From: RGIG8306 sp964426655
GTDB lineage: Bacteria > Bacillota > Clostridia > Lachnospirales > Lachnospiraceae
Assembly: GCA_964426655.1 (NCBI GenBank)
Contig: CAYRQT010000011.1
Coordinates: forward strand, 1-49,264
Length of the DNA stretch: 49,264 nucleotides
Direction of reading: 5' to 3'
Shown: in pieces, positions 1 through 9,047 of the stretch
Numbering within the stretch: position 1 is the first letter of the stretch
How the letters are laid out: the number at the start of each line of letters is the position of its first letter
The notes under the pieces: model-generated
What the model was told of the DNA's origin: nothing
Database searches by the model: none
Seen by the model: the letters and a program-made list of their open reading frames with translations, nothing else
Program-made: the position numbers and the translations under genes

Positions 1-2007
1 CTCCCGGTCCTCTGCCGCATCCACATCTGCTGCATCTGTTCCGAAAATGGGCACACCCATTTTCATGAGGCTCTCCGTCAGTTTAATGGCAGTCTGTCCC
101 CCGAACTGCACCACTGCCCCATCCGGTTTTTCCAGGCGCACGATGTTTTCCACATCCTCCGGGGTGAGGGGTTCAAAGTACAGTTTATCCGCAATGTCAA
201 AGTCCGTGGACACCGTCTCCGGATTGTTATTGACAATGATGGTTTCAAATCCTGCTGCTGAAAAGGCCCATGTACTATGTACGGAGCAATAGTCGAACTC
301 AATCCCTTGACCGATGCGGATAGGGCCAGAGCCCAGCACCAGCACCTTTTTCCGGCCTTTGGTTTCTTCCACTTCATTTTCGCTACCAAAAACAGAATAG
401 TAATACGGGGTGGAAGCGGCAAACTCTGCAGCGCAGGTATCTACCATCTTGAAGGCAGCCACGATGACCCATCCATAGCGCAAATCCCTGATTTCTGTTT
501 CCGATTTTCCCACCAGCTTCCCGATGACCAAATCAGGGAATTCGATTCTTTTTGCCTCTTCCAAAAGTTCTCTGGTCAGAGGCTCCTTTTTCAGTTTCTG
601 TTCCATTTCCACCAGGATGCCGATTTTATCAATGAACCACAAATCAATTTTAGTGATGTCATGGATCTTATCATAGGAAATGTGCCGGCGAATGGCCTCT
701 GCAATCACAAAGATCCGGCGGTCGTTGACCTTGCCCAGCTCCAGTTCGATTTCGTAATCGCTCATGCCCTGGTATTCATCGGTGACCAGGCTGTCCACAT
801 GCTGCTCCAGAGAACGGATGGCCTTCATCAGTCCGCCCTCAAAATTATTGGCGATGGACATTACTTCGCCGGTGGCTTTCATCTGGGTAGTGAGGGTCCG
901 GCTGGCACTGATAAATTTATCAAAGGGCAGGCGGGGGATTTTGACCACACAGTAATCCAGCATGGGCTCGAAGCTGGCAAAGGTCTTTTTTGTAATGGCA
1001 TTGGGAATCTCATCCAGGGTATAGCCCAAAGCAATTTTGGCCGCCACCTTGGCAATGGGGTAGCCTGTGGCCTTGGAGGCCAGGGCAGAAGAACGGCTCA
1101 CCCGGGGGTTAACTTCAATAACACAGTATTCAAAACTTTCCGGATGGAGTGCAAACTGCACATTGCATCCACCAGTGATCTTGATTTCGCTGATGATGTT
1201 CAGGGCGGAGGTACGCAGCATCTGGTATTCTTTATCACCAAGTGTCTGGGAAGGTGCCACTACAATGCTGTCCCCTGTGTGTACGCCTACAGGATCCAGG
1301 TTTTCCATGTTGCAGACTGTAATGACATTGCCTGCACCATCCCGCATCACTTCATATTCAATTTCTTTCCAGCCGGCGATACAACGTTCCACCAGTACCT
1401 GTCCCACACGGGAAAGGCGCAGGCCGTTTTCCAGTATTTCCACCAGTTCTTCTTCATTATCTGCAATACCGCCGCCGCTTCCACCCAGGGTGTAAGCCGG
1501 CCGTAGCACAATGGGATACCCGATTTTGTTGGCAAAGACGATACCATCTTCCACATTTTCCACCACGATGGAAGGCGCCACAGGTTCTCCTATTTTTTCC
1601 ATGGTGGATTTAAATTCCTGGCGATCTTCTGCTTTTTTAATGGTTTCCGGGGTTGTTCCAATCAGCTTCACCCCATTTTTCTGTAAAAACCCACTTTCAT
1701 CCAGCTCCATGGCCAGGTTCAGGGCAGCCTGTCCACCCAGAGTGGGCAGCACACTGTCCGGTTTTTCTTTCAAAATAATCTGTTCCACCACAGAAACCGT
1801 CAGCGGTTCTATATATACATGGTCTGCAATATCCTTGTCCGTCATAATGGTAGCTGGGTTTGAATTGACCAGTACCACTTCAATGCCTTCCTCTTTCAGA
1901 GAACGGCAGGCCTGGGTACCTGCATAGTCAAATTCCGCAGCCTGTCCGATGACAATGGGACCGGAGCCAATTACCAGCACTTTCCTGATGTCGTGATTTC
2001 TAGGCAT
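1..2007 (-). CDS. carB: Carbamoyl-phosphate synthase large subunit, 3' end cut by window edge
   Basis: This subunit makes carbamoyl phosphate from bicarbonate, ATP and the ammonia delivered by CarA, for pyrimidine and arginine synthesis. The frame is open from ATG 2007 to base 1, giving 669 of the usual ~1070 residues. It begins MPRNHDIRKVLVIGSGPIVI, and the first ATP-grasp half contains GGCNVQFALHP (around 1141-1176). The visible end, MGVPIFGTDAADVDAAEDRE, matches the start of the second synthetase half. The C-terminal carbamoyl-phosphate ATP-grasp and allosteric domains lie outside the window. The gene overlaps the carA stop by 8 bases and has GGAGG upstream of ATG, so the two are co-translated. 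A pyrimidine- versus arginine-specific role cannot be decided here. Confidence 0.96.
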   Translation of the reverse strand, partial: MPRNHDIRKVLVIGSGPIVIGQAAEFDYAGTQACRSLKEEGIEVVLVNSNPATIMTDKDIADHVYIEPLTVSVVEQIILKEKPDSVLPTLGGQAALNLAMELDESGFLQKNGVKLIGTTPETIKKAEDRQEFKSTMEKIGEPVAPSIVVENVEDGIVFANKIGYPIVLRPAYTLGGSGGGIADNEEELVEILENGLRLSRVGQVLVERCIAGWKEIEYEVMRDGAGNVITVCNMENLDPVGVHTGDSIVVAPSQTLGDKEYQMLRTSALNIISEIKITGGCNVQFALHPESFEYCVIEVNPRVSRSSALASKATGYPIAKVAAKIALGYTLDEIPNAITKKTFASFEPMLDYCVVKIPRLPFDKFISASRTLTTQMKATGEVMSIANNFEGGLMKAIRSLEQHVDSLVTDEYQGMSDYEIELELGKVNDRRIFVIAEAIRRHISYDKIHDITKIDLWFIDKIGILVEMEQKLKKEPLTRELLEEAKRIEFPDLVIGKLVGKSETEIRDLRYGWVIVAAFKMVDTCAAEFAASTPYYYSVFGSENEVEETKGRKKVLVLGSGPIRIGQGIEFDYCSVHSTWAFSAAGFETIIVNNNPETVSTDFDIADKLYFEPLTPEDVENIVRLEKPDGAVVQFGGQTAIKLTESLMKMGVPIFGTDAADVDAAEDRE

Positions 2008-3079
2008 GTTTTCCCTCCTCCATCATTTTCATGAACCGATCGAACAAATACGCAGAATCCTGAGGACCCGGGCAGGCCTCCGGATGGTACTGAACGGTAA
2101 AGATATTCTTTCCTATATATGAAAGGCCTTCATTTGTGCCATCGTTGACATTGACAAACGCAGCCTGTGCCACCTTAGGATCCAGTGTGGCGGTATCCAC
2201 CACATAACCGTGGTTCTGCGAAGTGATGTAAACACGACCGGTACTCAGATCCTTAACCGGATGATTACCTCCCCGGTGTCCATATTTCAATTTGTAAGTA
2301 TCTGCACCGGTAGCCAGTGCCATGATCTGATGCCCAAGACAGATGGCAAAGATGGGCACATTGCTTTCATACAGTTTTTTTACCTCCTGTATGATCTGCG
2401 TACATTCTTTAGGATCCCCGGGCCCATTGCTCAGCATGATGCCATCTGGATTGGCTGCCAGCACTTCGTCTGCAGGCGTTTCTGCCGGATATATCGTTAC
2501 CTCACATCCCCTGGCATAAAGAGATTTTTCTATATTATTCTTTGCGCCGTAATCCATAAGAGCCACCTTAAAGCCAGTATTTTCCCACACTTGTTTCTCT
2601 TTTACAGTGGTCTTTAACACGACGCCTGCAGGGCTGTATGCCTTCAGGCGGGGAAGAATGTCTGTCAGATCGTACTGTGCATTCCGGGTGATCATGCCGT
2701 TCATGGTGCCTTTTTCCCGAAGAATTTTAGTGAGGGCACGGGTATCAATGCCGGCAATACCGGGAATCCCCTGCTCTTCCAGAAAATCCTGAATGGACAT
2801 TTCACTGCGGAAATTGCTGGGCATACGGGAAAGTTCCCGCACAATATAACCGTCCGGCCAGGCTTGTCTGGACTCTATATCCGTTCTGCACACCCCATAA
2901 TTTCCAATCAACGGATAGGTCATGACAACAGCCTGTCCCGCATAGGACGGGTCTGTCAACACTTCCAAATACCCGGTCATGGATGTGTTAAAAACGATTT
3001 CACTGATGATTTCCTTGTCTGCGCCGATGGCGGTACCTGTGAACACATGCCCGTCCTCTAAGATCAAAAATGCTTTCAT
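2000..3079 (-). CDS. carA: Carbamoyl-phosphate synthase small (glutaminase) subunit
   Basis: CarA hydrolyses glutamine and channels ammonia to CarB. The product is 359 residues, the normal length. The N-terminal CarA-specific domain starts MKAFLILEDGHVFTG, and a class I glutamine amidotransferase domain follows. Its nucleophile is Cys247 in FAICLGHQIM, with His332 and Glu334 in YHPEACPGP. ATG 3079 was preferred over an in-frame ATG 51 bases upstream because family similarity begins here and GGTGGAAG precedes it. The gene overlaps carB and is preceded by a 333-base gap holding a possible attenuator. Confidence 0.97.
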   Translation of the reverse strand: MKAFLILEDGHVFTGTAIGADKEIISEIVFNTSMTGYLEVLTDPSYAGQAVVMTYPLIGNYGVCRTDIESRQAWPDGYIVRELSRMPSNFRSEMSIQDFLEEQGIPGIAGIDTRALTKILREKGTMNGMITRNAQYDLTDILPRLKAYSPAGVVLKTTVKEKQVWENTGFKVALMDYGAKNNIEKSLYARGCEVTIYPAETPADEVLAANPDGIMLSNGPGDPKECTQIIQEVKKLYESNVPIFAICLGHQIMALATGADTYKLKYGHRGGNHPVKDLSTGRVYITSQNHGYVVDTATLDPKVAQAAFVNVNDGTNEGLSYIGKNIFTVQYHPEACPGPQDSAYLFDRFMKMMEEGKHA

Positions 3080-3128
3080 TCGCTTCCACCGCTTCCTTCC
3101 CTGTAAACCTGCAGCTGCATTTCTTTTC

Positions 3129-3182
3129 AAAAAAAAAAAGACAACTTGTGCAGTCTCCCCTGGGAATTCCCCAAAAGGCTGC
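3129..3182 (-). promoter_or_regulatory. Possible transcription attenuator in the carA leader
   Basis: Reading the minus strand, a hairpin can form between GCAG and CTGC (3182 to 3150) with an inner GGG-AATT-CCC stem. Its 3' arm overlaps a second, weak hairpin GAC-GC/GT-GTC (3155-3140). That hairpin runs directly into eleven U residues (A-run 3129-3139). Two mutually exclusive hairpins, the second followed by a U-tract, is the usual layout of an attenuator. The purine-rich CCCAGGGGAGACTG resembles, but does not match exactly, a PyrR-binding loop. The rest of 3183-3412 shows no gene and no other convincing signal. Confidence 0.35.
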
Positions 3183-3412
3183 GGGCATAGCGTCTTTTTT
3201 CCTAACGTTTATGGAATTTTAACACAAACCCAATGAGATTTCAACCATTTTTTCTGCCCTGAGCCGGGCAAGTTTCTGATCTGAAATAAAAACTCATTTT
3301 CTTCTTTCGGGCAGTCCCCTTTCCCAGGGGCAGGATCTGACGCGATCCTGTGTTCTCATAGCTACCGGATTTCTCCATACCGGATTCATTAAAGGGAGCG
3401 TTTAACTTATTA

Positions 3413-3916
3413 TCATTCCGGAAAGCAGGCCATCCGCCTATATGATCCAAGGCTTTCTCCCCCCGGCGGGCAGGGTATTTCTTCTGTTTCAAAGGAAAAC
3501 CCAAGTTTTTGATAGAGATGAACAGCTCCCTGATTTCCCGTATAGACCCCAAGCGTTATTTTTTTCAGTTCCAGAAGGGTTGCACCATACCAAAGCGCTT
3601 TTTGCAACATTTGGGTGGCATAGCCCCTTCCCTGCCAGGCGGGATGAATCAGGATGTAGCCCAGATGGGCACTTTTTTTCTCCCACTCTATCTGCCGAAT
3701 AGAGAAATGGCCCACGATCTCCCCTTCTTCATTCTGAGCCGTCCACAGCTGTCCCTGGGGATCTGAAGTAAAATGCTGTATATAAGCCTCCCAGTCCAAA
3801 GGCTGTGGCCAGCGGGAAAAAAAGCCACCATTCCACAGGCGAAAGACCCTTTCCTCCAAAAGCCAGGACCCAATATCTGAAATATCTCCCTGTTTATATG
3901 GTCTGATGATCAGCAT
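3413..3916 (-). CDS. GNAT-family N-acetyltransferase
   Basis: This is a 167-residue protein of the Gcn5-related acetyltransferase fold. It has an acetyl-CoA pyrophosphate-binding segment HPAWQGRGYATQML near residues 92-105 and a late NQGAVHLYQKLGF motif typical of small-molecule acetyltransferases such as the RimJ/RimL and aminoglycoside-type groups. The substrate cannot be read from sequence. AAGGAGAAGAG sits just before ATG 3916. The gene begins 9 bases after the small membrane peptide gene, so the two are probably co-transcribed with the CotH-like gene. Confidence 0.85.
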   Translation of the reverse strand: MLIIRPYKQGDISDIGSWLLEERVFRLWNGGFFSRWPQPLDWEAYIQHFTSDPQGQLWTAQNEEGEIVGHFSIRQIEWEKKSAHLGYILIHPAWQGRGYATQMLQKALWYGATLLELKKITLGVYTGNQGAVHLYQKLGFSFETEEIPCPPGGESLGSYRRMACFPE

Positions 3917-3925
3917 CTCTTCTCC

Positions 3926-4138
3926 TTACCGGGATACTTTTCTGGCTTTTGCCGCCTTTACCGCTTTGGCCGCCTGCTTCCCCTGCATTTTATAGGTTTT
4001 CTTATAAATTTTCCAGTCTTTTCTGGCCGCCAGTTCCGCCTGCTTTTTTGTGCTCACCACTATGCCCACCAGCACCAGCACCAGTTGCAGCAAGGCTGCA
4101 CCGTAGTATACTAATTGTTTTTCTTTTTCAGGTTTCAT
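3926..4138 (-). CDS. Small single-pass membrane protein, lysine-rich
   Basis: This is a 70-residue peptide with a short charged N-terminus (MKPEKEKQ), one hydrophobic segment around residues 9-30 (YYGAALLQLVLVLVGIVVS) and a strongly basic C-terminal tail rich in Lys and Ala. No family is recognised. AAGGGAG precedes ATG 4138, so this start is preferred to the GTG/ATG codons upstream that would overlap the CotH-like gene. It lies 16 bases after that gene and 9 before the GNAT gene. The context suggests an operon, but no function can be assigned. Confidence 0.65.
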   Translation of the reverse strand: MKPEKEKQLVYYGAALLQLVLVLVGIVVSTKKQAELAARKDWKIYKKTYKMQGKQAAKAVKAAKARKVSR

Positions 4139-4154
4139 AATCGTTCTCCCTTTC

Positions 4155-6419
4155 TCACTGCTCCAGTATTGCCTCTTCATAGATGTCTGGCTCAAGGCCA
4201 TCGTTTAATACCGCATCCAGAAAAGCATAGCGCCCTTCCAGAAATTGTTCCAGATATTGTATCTGCTCCTTAAGCGTGGTCATTTCCGTCATAAATTCCC
4301 ATTCCCATGCCAGTCTGATGCCGATGTTCGGCCAGACCCGCTGATTCTCATTCCAGGAATCGGAAAGTTTTTCGGTCATTTCCTCACAGACCTGCAGGGC
4401 CGTATCCAGCAGGGTATCCTTTACTGCATTCCACCGTTCCCGGAACTGCTCCATAAATGTCTCATCCTCGTAAAGGTAGGTGGTCCAGGTAGTCCCCACA
4501 TATCCGTTACGGGAGGTGGCCCAGGACTGATAGGCAGAATCATTTATGGCCAGATTTCCCAGGGCCAGATCAAAATCCCAGACCGGTCCGAATTGAAGCT
4601 TCCCATCTCCTTCTTTTGTCAGGTAGACACTCCTGTAAAATCCTGCATCTGTATTATAGGTAAATTCTGTCAGAATAAGCCAGTCCAGAAAGCTGTTCAT
4701 GTCCACATAGGCCTCATAATTTCCACCGGTGACCACAGCCTGATCTGCCGCTTCCAGATATGCCTGCAGATTGCTAATCTGCTCCGGGGTAAGGGATTTT
4801 GTGTCCGGGCTTTTGATTTTTACATTTTTCCAGGTTCCGGCATTGAAATACTCCACGCCATAGACATCCCCCTCTTCATACCCACCGATTTCCAGCAGAT
4901 AAGCCGTGTCTACGCCCTGAGCCTCCTCTGCAATATCTACCCTTGAAGTTGCCGCCTCGATCTGCTCGCCCAGGCTGTAAATGCCGATGTAACTTCCATT
5001 TAGAAACACATCCACCGGATAAGATGTGGGTGTAAAGTCCAGTCCCTTAAGGGTTTTTGCCATTTCCAGGGAAAGATAGTTGCGGATCTGGGACCGGTCC
5101 ACATAATTGGCCAAAAGGACCCAGTCCTTATTGGCCGCCAGTCCCAGGAGGCTCTGCTTTTCCGAGAACTTGATTTTATAAGGTTTCTTATCCCATTTCC
5201 AGGTACTATGTCCCCGCCCCCGGATTTTCATGGAAACTGTTTCCAGGGAAGAAAACGCTTTTGTCTTGCTGCAATCCATGGAAAAAGTCCCCTGGACATA
5301 GTCTGTCCTGGAAGTGATTTCTTCCCCGCCTTCTGTATACAAATATACCACGGGAATCTCTGCCGTCAACCGTTTTGCCTGAAGCACATAGGTACGGCTC
5401 TGTCCCAGGGCATCTGTAATGGTAAGGGTCTGCTCTGTCAGCAGGCTTACCCCCTCTTCAGAAAATCCTTCTCCAAAGTCCAGTGTCCCTTCGCTACACT
5501 CTGCCCGAAGCTTCACATTTGCCATATCTGCCTCTGAAACGGCATAGGGATAATACACCGTCCATGTGTTTCCCGAGAGGGTAAAGGTCAGTGTTTCTGT
5601 CAAAAAAGGGTTATCTTCCACCGCCATGACAATGGAAGTGATCTCCCCCTGAGATATTCCTCCAATGCCCCATGTAAGGGCCGGGTTCTGCCCGTTGTAA
5701 AGCGCCACATTGGCAGCCCGGGCCAGTTGCTCGCCGGAAATGGCCCCGTTATTCCATTCCAGTACACAGTAGGGCAGATTGCCCAGCAGATCTGTAAAAT
5801 CCTCCGACGGACCATCCAGAGTGACCTTCAGTGTTTCTGCCGTCCATTTTTCCTCCAGAAAACGCTGATTTCCAATACCATTATACAAAAGGGCCTGCTG
5901 CTTCATGCCATTGTCCCAATACAGGCTAAAGACCATGTCCCCGGAAGCAGAGGGCTCCAGATCAAATGTCATTCGGCTTTTTTCCGGAACTTCCAGACTA
6001 CAGGGGACATCCCCCCCTAGTCTGGTGCCATTGATACGCATATCCTCATCTGCAAAATATAGGGAAAGATATACATCCTGGGCTGTATAATTACAGATTT
6101 GAACCTGATAGATTTCCCCTGCCGTTATCACAGGAAACTGCAGGGCGGACACAGAGGAATCAAAGAGGAGAACGTCCTCCTCTCCCTGCTGCAAAGTGAT
6201 ATAGATGGCTTCCTCAGAGAAAACCGCCCCTGTTTCCCGGGTACTTTCCGTTCTCTCCTCTTCCGACTTTGCAGTCTGCTCCGCCGTCTCCGCTGCCCGC
6301 ATCCGGGTCTCTTCATTCCTTTTATCCAGCAGCCAGATGCAACCTGCGCCTGCCAGGAGAAATACCATCATGGCCAGGCTCATGCCCACTCCGGCTAAAA
6401 GACGTTTTTTTCTTTTCTG
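4155..6419 (-). CDS. Membrane-anchored CotH-family protein
   Basis: CotH proteins are atypical protein kinases first known from spore coats; members also occur as secreted or surface proteins. This one is about 754 residues. It has a basic N-terminus, a transmembrane segment near residues 9-32, a variable extracellular region, then the CotH core: RGRGHSTWKWDKKPYKIKF, LLGLAANKDWVLLANY, FLNGSYIGIYSLGEQIE and the later FGPVWDFDLALGN. GTG 6419 is chosen because GGGGGA stands 7 bases upstream. A GTG ten codons earlier (6449) also opens the frame but lacks a good ribosome binding site. Kinase activity is a family inference. Confidence 0.82.
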   Translation of the reverse strand, partial: QKRKKRLLAGVGMSLAMMVFLLAGAGCIWLLDKRNEETRMRAAETAEQTAKSEEERTESTRETGAVFSEEAIYITLQQGEEDVLLFDSSVSALQFPVITAGEIYQVQICNYTAQDVYLSLYFADEDMRINGTRLGGDVPCSLEVPEKSRMTFDLEPSASGDMVFSLYWDNGMKQQALLYNGIGNQRFLEEKWTAETLKVTLDGPSEDFTDLLGNLPYCVLEWNNGAISGEQLARAANVALYNGQNPALTWGIGGISQGEITSIVMAVEDNPFLTETLTFTLSGNTWTVYYPYAVSEADMANVKLRAECSEGTLDFGEGFSEEGVSLLTEQTLTITDALGQSRTYVLQAKRLTAEIPVVYLYTEGGEEITSRTDYVQGTFSMDCSKTKAFSSLETVSMKIRGRGHSTWKWDKKPYKIKFSEKQSLLGLAANKDWVLLANYVDRSQIRNYLSLEMAKTLKGLDFTPTSYPVDVFLNGSYIGIYSLGEQIEAATSRVDIAEEAQGVDTAYLLEIGGYEEGDVYGVEYFNAGTWKNVKIKSPDTKSLTPEQISNLQAYLEAADQAVVTGGNYEAYVDMNSFLDWLILTEFTYNTDAGFYRSVYLTKEGDGKLQFGPVWDFDLALGNLAINDSAYQSWATSRNGYVGTTWTTYLYEDETFMEQFRERWNAVKDTLLDTALQVCEEMTEKLSDSWNENQRVWPNIGIRLAWEWEFMTEMTTLKEQIQYLEQFLEGRYAFLDAVLNDGLEPDIYEEAILEQ

Positions 6420-6473
6420 CACAAAAAATTCCCCCAATTTACAATCCACAGACTTTAGAAACTTCCTATGGAT

Positions 6474-6502
6474 AGTATACCCTATTCCGGGGCATGGGGG
6501 AA
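6474..6502 (-). promoter_or_regulatory. Possible promoter for the CotH-like gene
   Basis: On the minus strand TATACT (6474-6479) lies 17 bases downstream of TTCCCC (6497-6502). The -10 is good and the -35 is weak. It sits in the 100-base gap after trpA and would allow the CotH-GNAT group to be expressed apart from the trp operon. No clear trp terminator is seen in the same gap. Confidence 0.3.
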
Positions 6503-6519
6503 CTCTTTTCTCTGTATGC

Positions 6520-7305
6520 TTACAGGTTTTTCTGCAGAATACTTTCTTTCATCTCCTTTACAAATCCGGCCAGAAGATTGCCTGCCCCCTGTCCATGCTG
6601 TCCGATCAGGCGTACAATGGCACTGCCCACAATGGCCCCATCACTTAATGCAGCCATTTCTCTGGCCTGGTCCGGTGTACTGATGCCAAATCCCACTGCC
6701 ACAGGCACATCCGTCACTTCCCGAATATGGGCCACAATGGTGCCGATGTCCGTGGTAATTTCCTTGCGCATGCCGGTAACTCCCATGGAAGAGACCAGGT
6801 ATATAAACCCTTCGGCCTCCCTGGCAATTTTCTGAATGCGATTTCTGGAGGTGGGGGCAATCATGGAAATGAGGGCGATATCATGATTTTTAGCAAAATC
6901 TACCAATTCTCCCTTTTCCTCATAAGGCAGATCCGGAATAATCAGGGCACAGATACCAAGGGTCTGGCACCGGCTACAGAAAGCCTCATATCCATAATGA
7001 AATACCGGATTTAAATAGGTCATCAGTGCAAGGGGGACCTGGGATTTTTTTCGCACCTGTTCTACAATTTGAAATACGCCTTCTGTGGTCATGCCCCCCT
7101 GCAAGGCCCGAATACTGGCTTCCTGGATTACCGGCCCCTCTGCAGTGGGATCGGAGAACGGGATGCCAATTTCAATCAAATCCGCCCCAGCCTTTTCCAT
7201 GTCCAGAATATATTCCACGGTATGGTCCCCATCCGGGTCCCCCGCCGTCAGAAAGGGAATGAAGGCTTTTGGGGAAAAGAGTTGTTTCCACTGTTCTTTA
7301 TTCAT
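6520..7305 (-). CDS. trpA: Tryptophan synthase alpha chain
   Basis: TrpA cleaves indole-3-glycerol phosphate to indole, which passes through a tunnel to TrpB. It is a 261-residue TIM barrel of normal length with the signature LIEIGIPFSDPTAEGPVIQ, which includes catalytic Glu45. A second acidic residue lies in LIIPDLPYEE, and phosphate-binding loops include GFGIS. ATG 7305 overlaps the trpB stop by 8 bases. It is the last gene of the trp operon. Confidence 0.97.
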   Translation of the reverse strand: MNKEQWKQLFSPKAFIPFLTAGDPDGDHTVEYILDMEKAGADLIEIGIPFSDPTAEGPVIQEASIRALQGGMTTEGVFQIVEQVRKKSQVPLALMTYLNPVFHYGYEAFCSRCQTLGICALIIPDLPYEEKGELVDFAKNHDIALISMIAPTSRNRIQKIAREAEGFIYLVSSMGVTGMRKEITTDIGTIVAHIREVTDVPVAVGFGISTPDQAREMAALSDGAIVGSAIVRLIGQHGQGAGNLLAGFVKEMKESILQKNL

Positions 7306-8482
7306 GTAAATCTACCCCCTTATATCTGGCAATGGCAGCCACATCTTTGTCTCCCCTGCCGGAAAGGCAGATGATGATGGACTGATCAGGCCTGTAGTTT
7401 CTCGCTATTTTCCGCACATGGGCTACTGCATGGGCACTTTCAATGGCACAGATAATCCCTTCGCTCCGGGCGATGTAATCAAAAGCATCCACTGCCTCTG
7501 CATCTGTCACCGGCACATAACTGGCCCTTCCCGTGTCATGCAGATTGGCATGTTCCGGCCCTATGCCTGGATAATCCAGTCCGGCGGAAATGGAGTATAC
7601 CGGTGCAATCTGGCCGTTTTCATCCTGACAGAAATAGGATTTCATGCCGTGGAACACGCCCAGACTTCCTTTGGCTATGGTGGCTGCCGTCCGGTCTGTA
7701 TCTATGCCTTCTCCCGCAGCCTCACAGCCAATCAGTTCCACCTCCGGGTCCCCTATGAAATGATAAAACATGCCCATGGCATTGCTGCCGCCCCCTACGC
7801 AGGCCACCACCGCCGCAGGCAGGGCCCCTGTTTCTTCCAGAATCTGGGCTCTGGCCTCTTTGCTGATGACACTTTGGAAATCCCTGACGATCATGGGAAA
7901 GGGGTGGGGCCCCATCACGTAGCCAAGCACATAGTGGGTGTCCTCCACCCGACAGCTCCATTCCCGCATAGTCTCATTGACCGCATCCTTCAGGGTTCTG
8001 GTGCCGGATGTGACCGGATGGACTTTCGCCCCCAGCAATTCCATCCTGTACACATTTAATGCCTGGCGGATGGTATCCTCTTCTCCCATGTAAATATCGC
8101 AGGAAAGCCCCAGCAAAGCTGCTGCTGTAGCTGTGGCCACCCCATGCTGGCCGGCCCCCGTCTCTGCAATGATCCGGGTCTTCCCCATCTTTTTTGCCAT
8201 CAGTGCCTGTCCCAGTACATTATTGATTTTATGGGACCCAGTGTGGTTCAAATCCTCCCGCTTCAAAAAAATCTTAGCCCCCCCCAGATCTTTTGTCATC
8301 TTTTCTGCATAGTATAAAAGAGAGGGGCGTCCAGCATATTTCTCCAGCAGATCCTGGAGTTCTTTTTGAAATTCCGGATCCTTTTTAAATGCCTCATACT
8401 GCTCTTCAAGGGAAAGGATTTCATTCATCAGCGTTTCCCCAATGTATTGTCCTCCATGTATCCCATATCTACCTTTTGCCAT
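7298..8482 (-). CDS. trpB: Tryptophan synthase beta chain
   Basis: TrpB condenses indole with serine using pyridoxal phosphate. It has 394 residues, the standard TrpB1 length. The PLP lysine is Lys85 in LNHTGSHKINN, the phosphate-binding loop is CVGGGSNAMG, and the Glu region is ETGAGQHG. The start overlaps trpF by 14 bases and the stop overlaps trpA by 8, consistent with coupled translation of an alpha2-beta2 complex. Confidence 0.98.
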   Translation of the reverse strand: MAKGRYGIHGGQYIGETLMNEILSLEEQYEAFKKDPEFQKELQDLLEKYAGRPSLLYYAEKMTKDLGGAKIFLKREDLNHTGSHKINNVLGQALMAKKMGKTRIIAETGAGQHGVATATAAALLGLSCDIYMGEEDTIRQALNVYRMELLGAKVHPVTSGTRTLKDAVNETMREWSCRVEDTHYVLGYVMGPHPFPMIVRDFQSVISKEARAQILEETGALPAAVVACVGGGSNAMGMFYHFIGDPEVELIGCEAAGEGIDTDRTAATIAKGSLGVFHGMKSYFCQDENGQIAPVYSISAGLDYPGIGPEHANLHDTGRASYVPVTDAEAVDAFDYIARSEGIICAIESAHAVAHVRKIARNYRPDQSIIICLSGRGDKDVAAIARYKGVDLHE

Positions 8483-9047
8483 GTTTTACCCTCCTGATAA
8501 ACGCCTCCATACGGGCAAGATCCTTTTTGCCCTCCACCTCAATGCCGCTGCTTACATCTACGCCATAGGGCGAAAGCAGTTTTATCCCTGCCAGGAAAAA
8601 TGGTTTATCCATATTATCCACCAGGGACCAGTCAAACACCTCACCGGTGCCCCCCCTGCCGCTGTCCAGAAGAAGATAGTCCACCGGTTCCCGCTCCCAG
8701 AAAGAGATGCGATGCGGGGTCGTCATGGGAACTGCCTTAACCAGCAAAAGGGAGGGGTGCTCCCGATGAATTCTTTGGATCAGTGCCGGGCTTTCCTCCC
8801 CATGGAACTGGATTCCACCCAGTTTTTCAAGGCCTGCCAGTTCTTCCAAAAAAAGTTCTTCCGGGTTTTGCACCACCGCAATGGATAAAATTCCGTCTGC
8901 CAGATCTTCCAGCAGAATTCGAAGCTGTCCAATGGAAACCTGTCTTTTCCCGGGTGCCAGAACAAATCCGGCATAATCCGGCTGAACCTGGTTCACAAAG
9001 GCCACGTCCTCTTTGCGGCGCAGACCGCACATTTTTACTCTGGTCAT
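8469..9047 (-). CDS. trpF: Phosphoribosylanthranilate isomerase
   Basis: TrpF carries out the Amadori rearrangement of phosphoribosylanthranilate. It is a short TIM barrel of 192 residues, slightly below the usual ~200. The catalytic Cys is in KMCGLRRKED near the N-terminus, and the phosphate-binding end is LDSGRGGTGEVFDW and GVDVSSGIE. ATG 9047 overlaps the trpC stop by four bases (ATGA). Confidence 0.95.
   Translation of the reverse strand: MTRVKMCGLRRKEDVAFVNQVQPDYAGFVLAPGKRQVSIGQLRILLEDLADGILSIAVVQNPEELFLEELAGLEKLGGIQFHGEESPALIQRIHREHPSLLLVKAVPMTTPHRISFWEREPVDYLLLDSGRGGTGEVFDWSLVDNMDKPFFLAGIKLLSPYGVDVSSGIEVEGKKDLARMEAFIRRVKHGKR

Noticed and set aside
277..1506. Long plus-strand open frame of 409 codons
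   Set aside because: It is antisense to carB, whose frame is conserved throughout; the plus-strand product has low-complexity Phe/His-rich sequence and no family similarity.
3363..3386. Direct repeat TACCGGATT twice with 6-base spacing
   Set aside because: Too short and only two copies, in a gap with no other signal; chance is likely.
3241..3552. Minus-strand open frame of 103 codons between carA and the GNAT gene
   Set aside because: It overlaps the GNAT 3' end in another frame and has no recognisable domain or good ribosome binding site.
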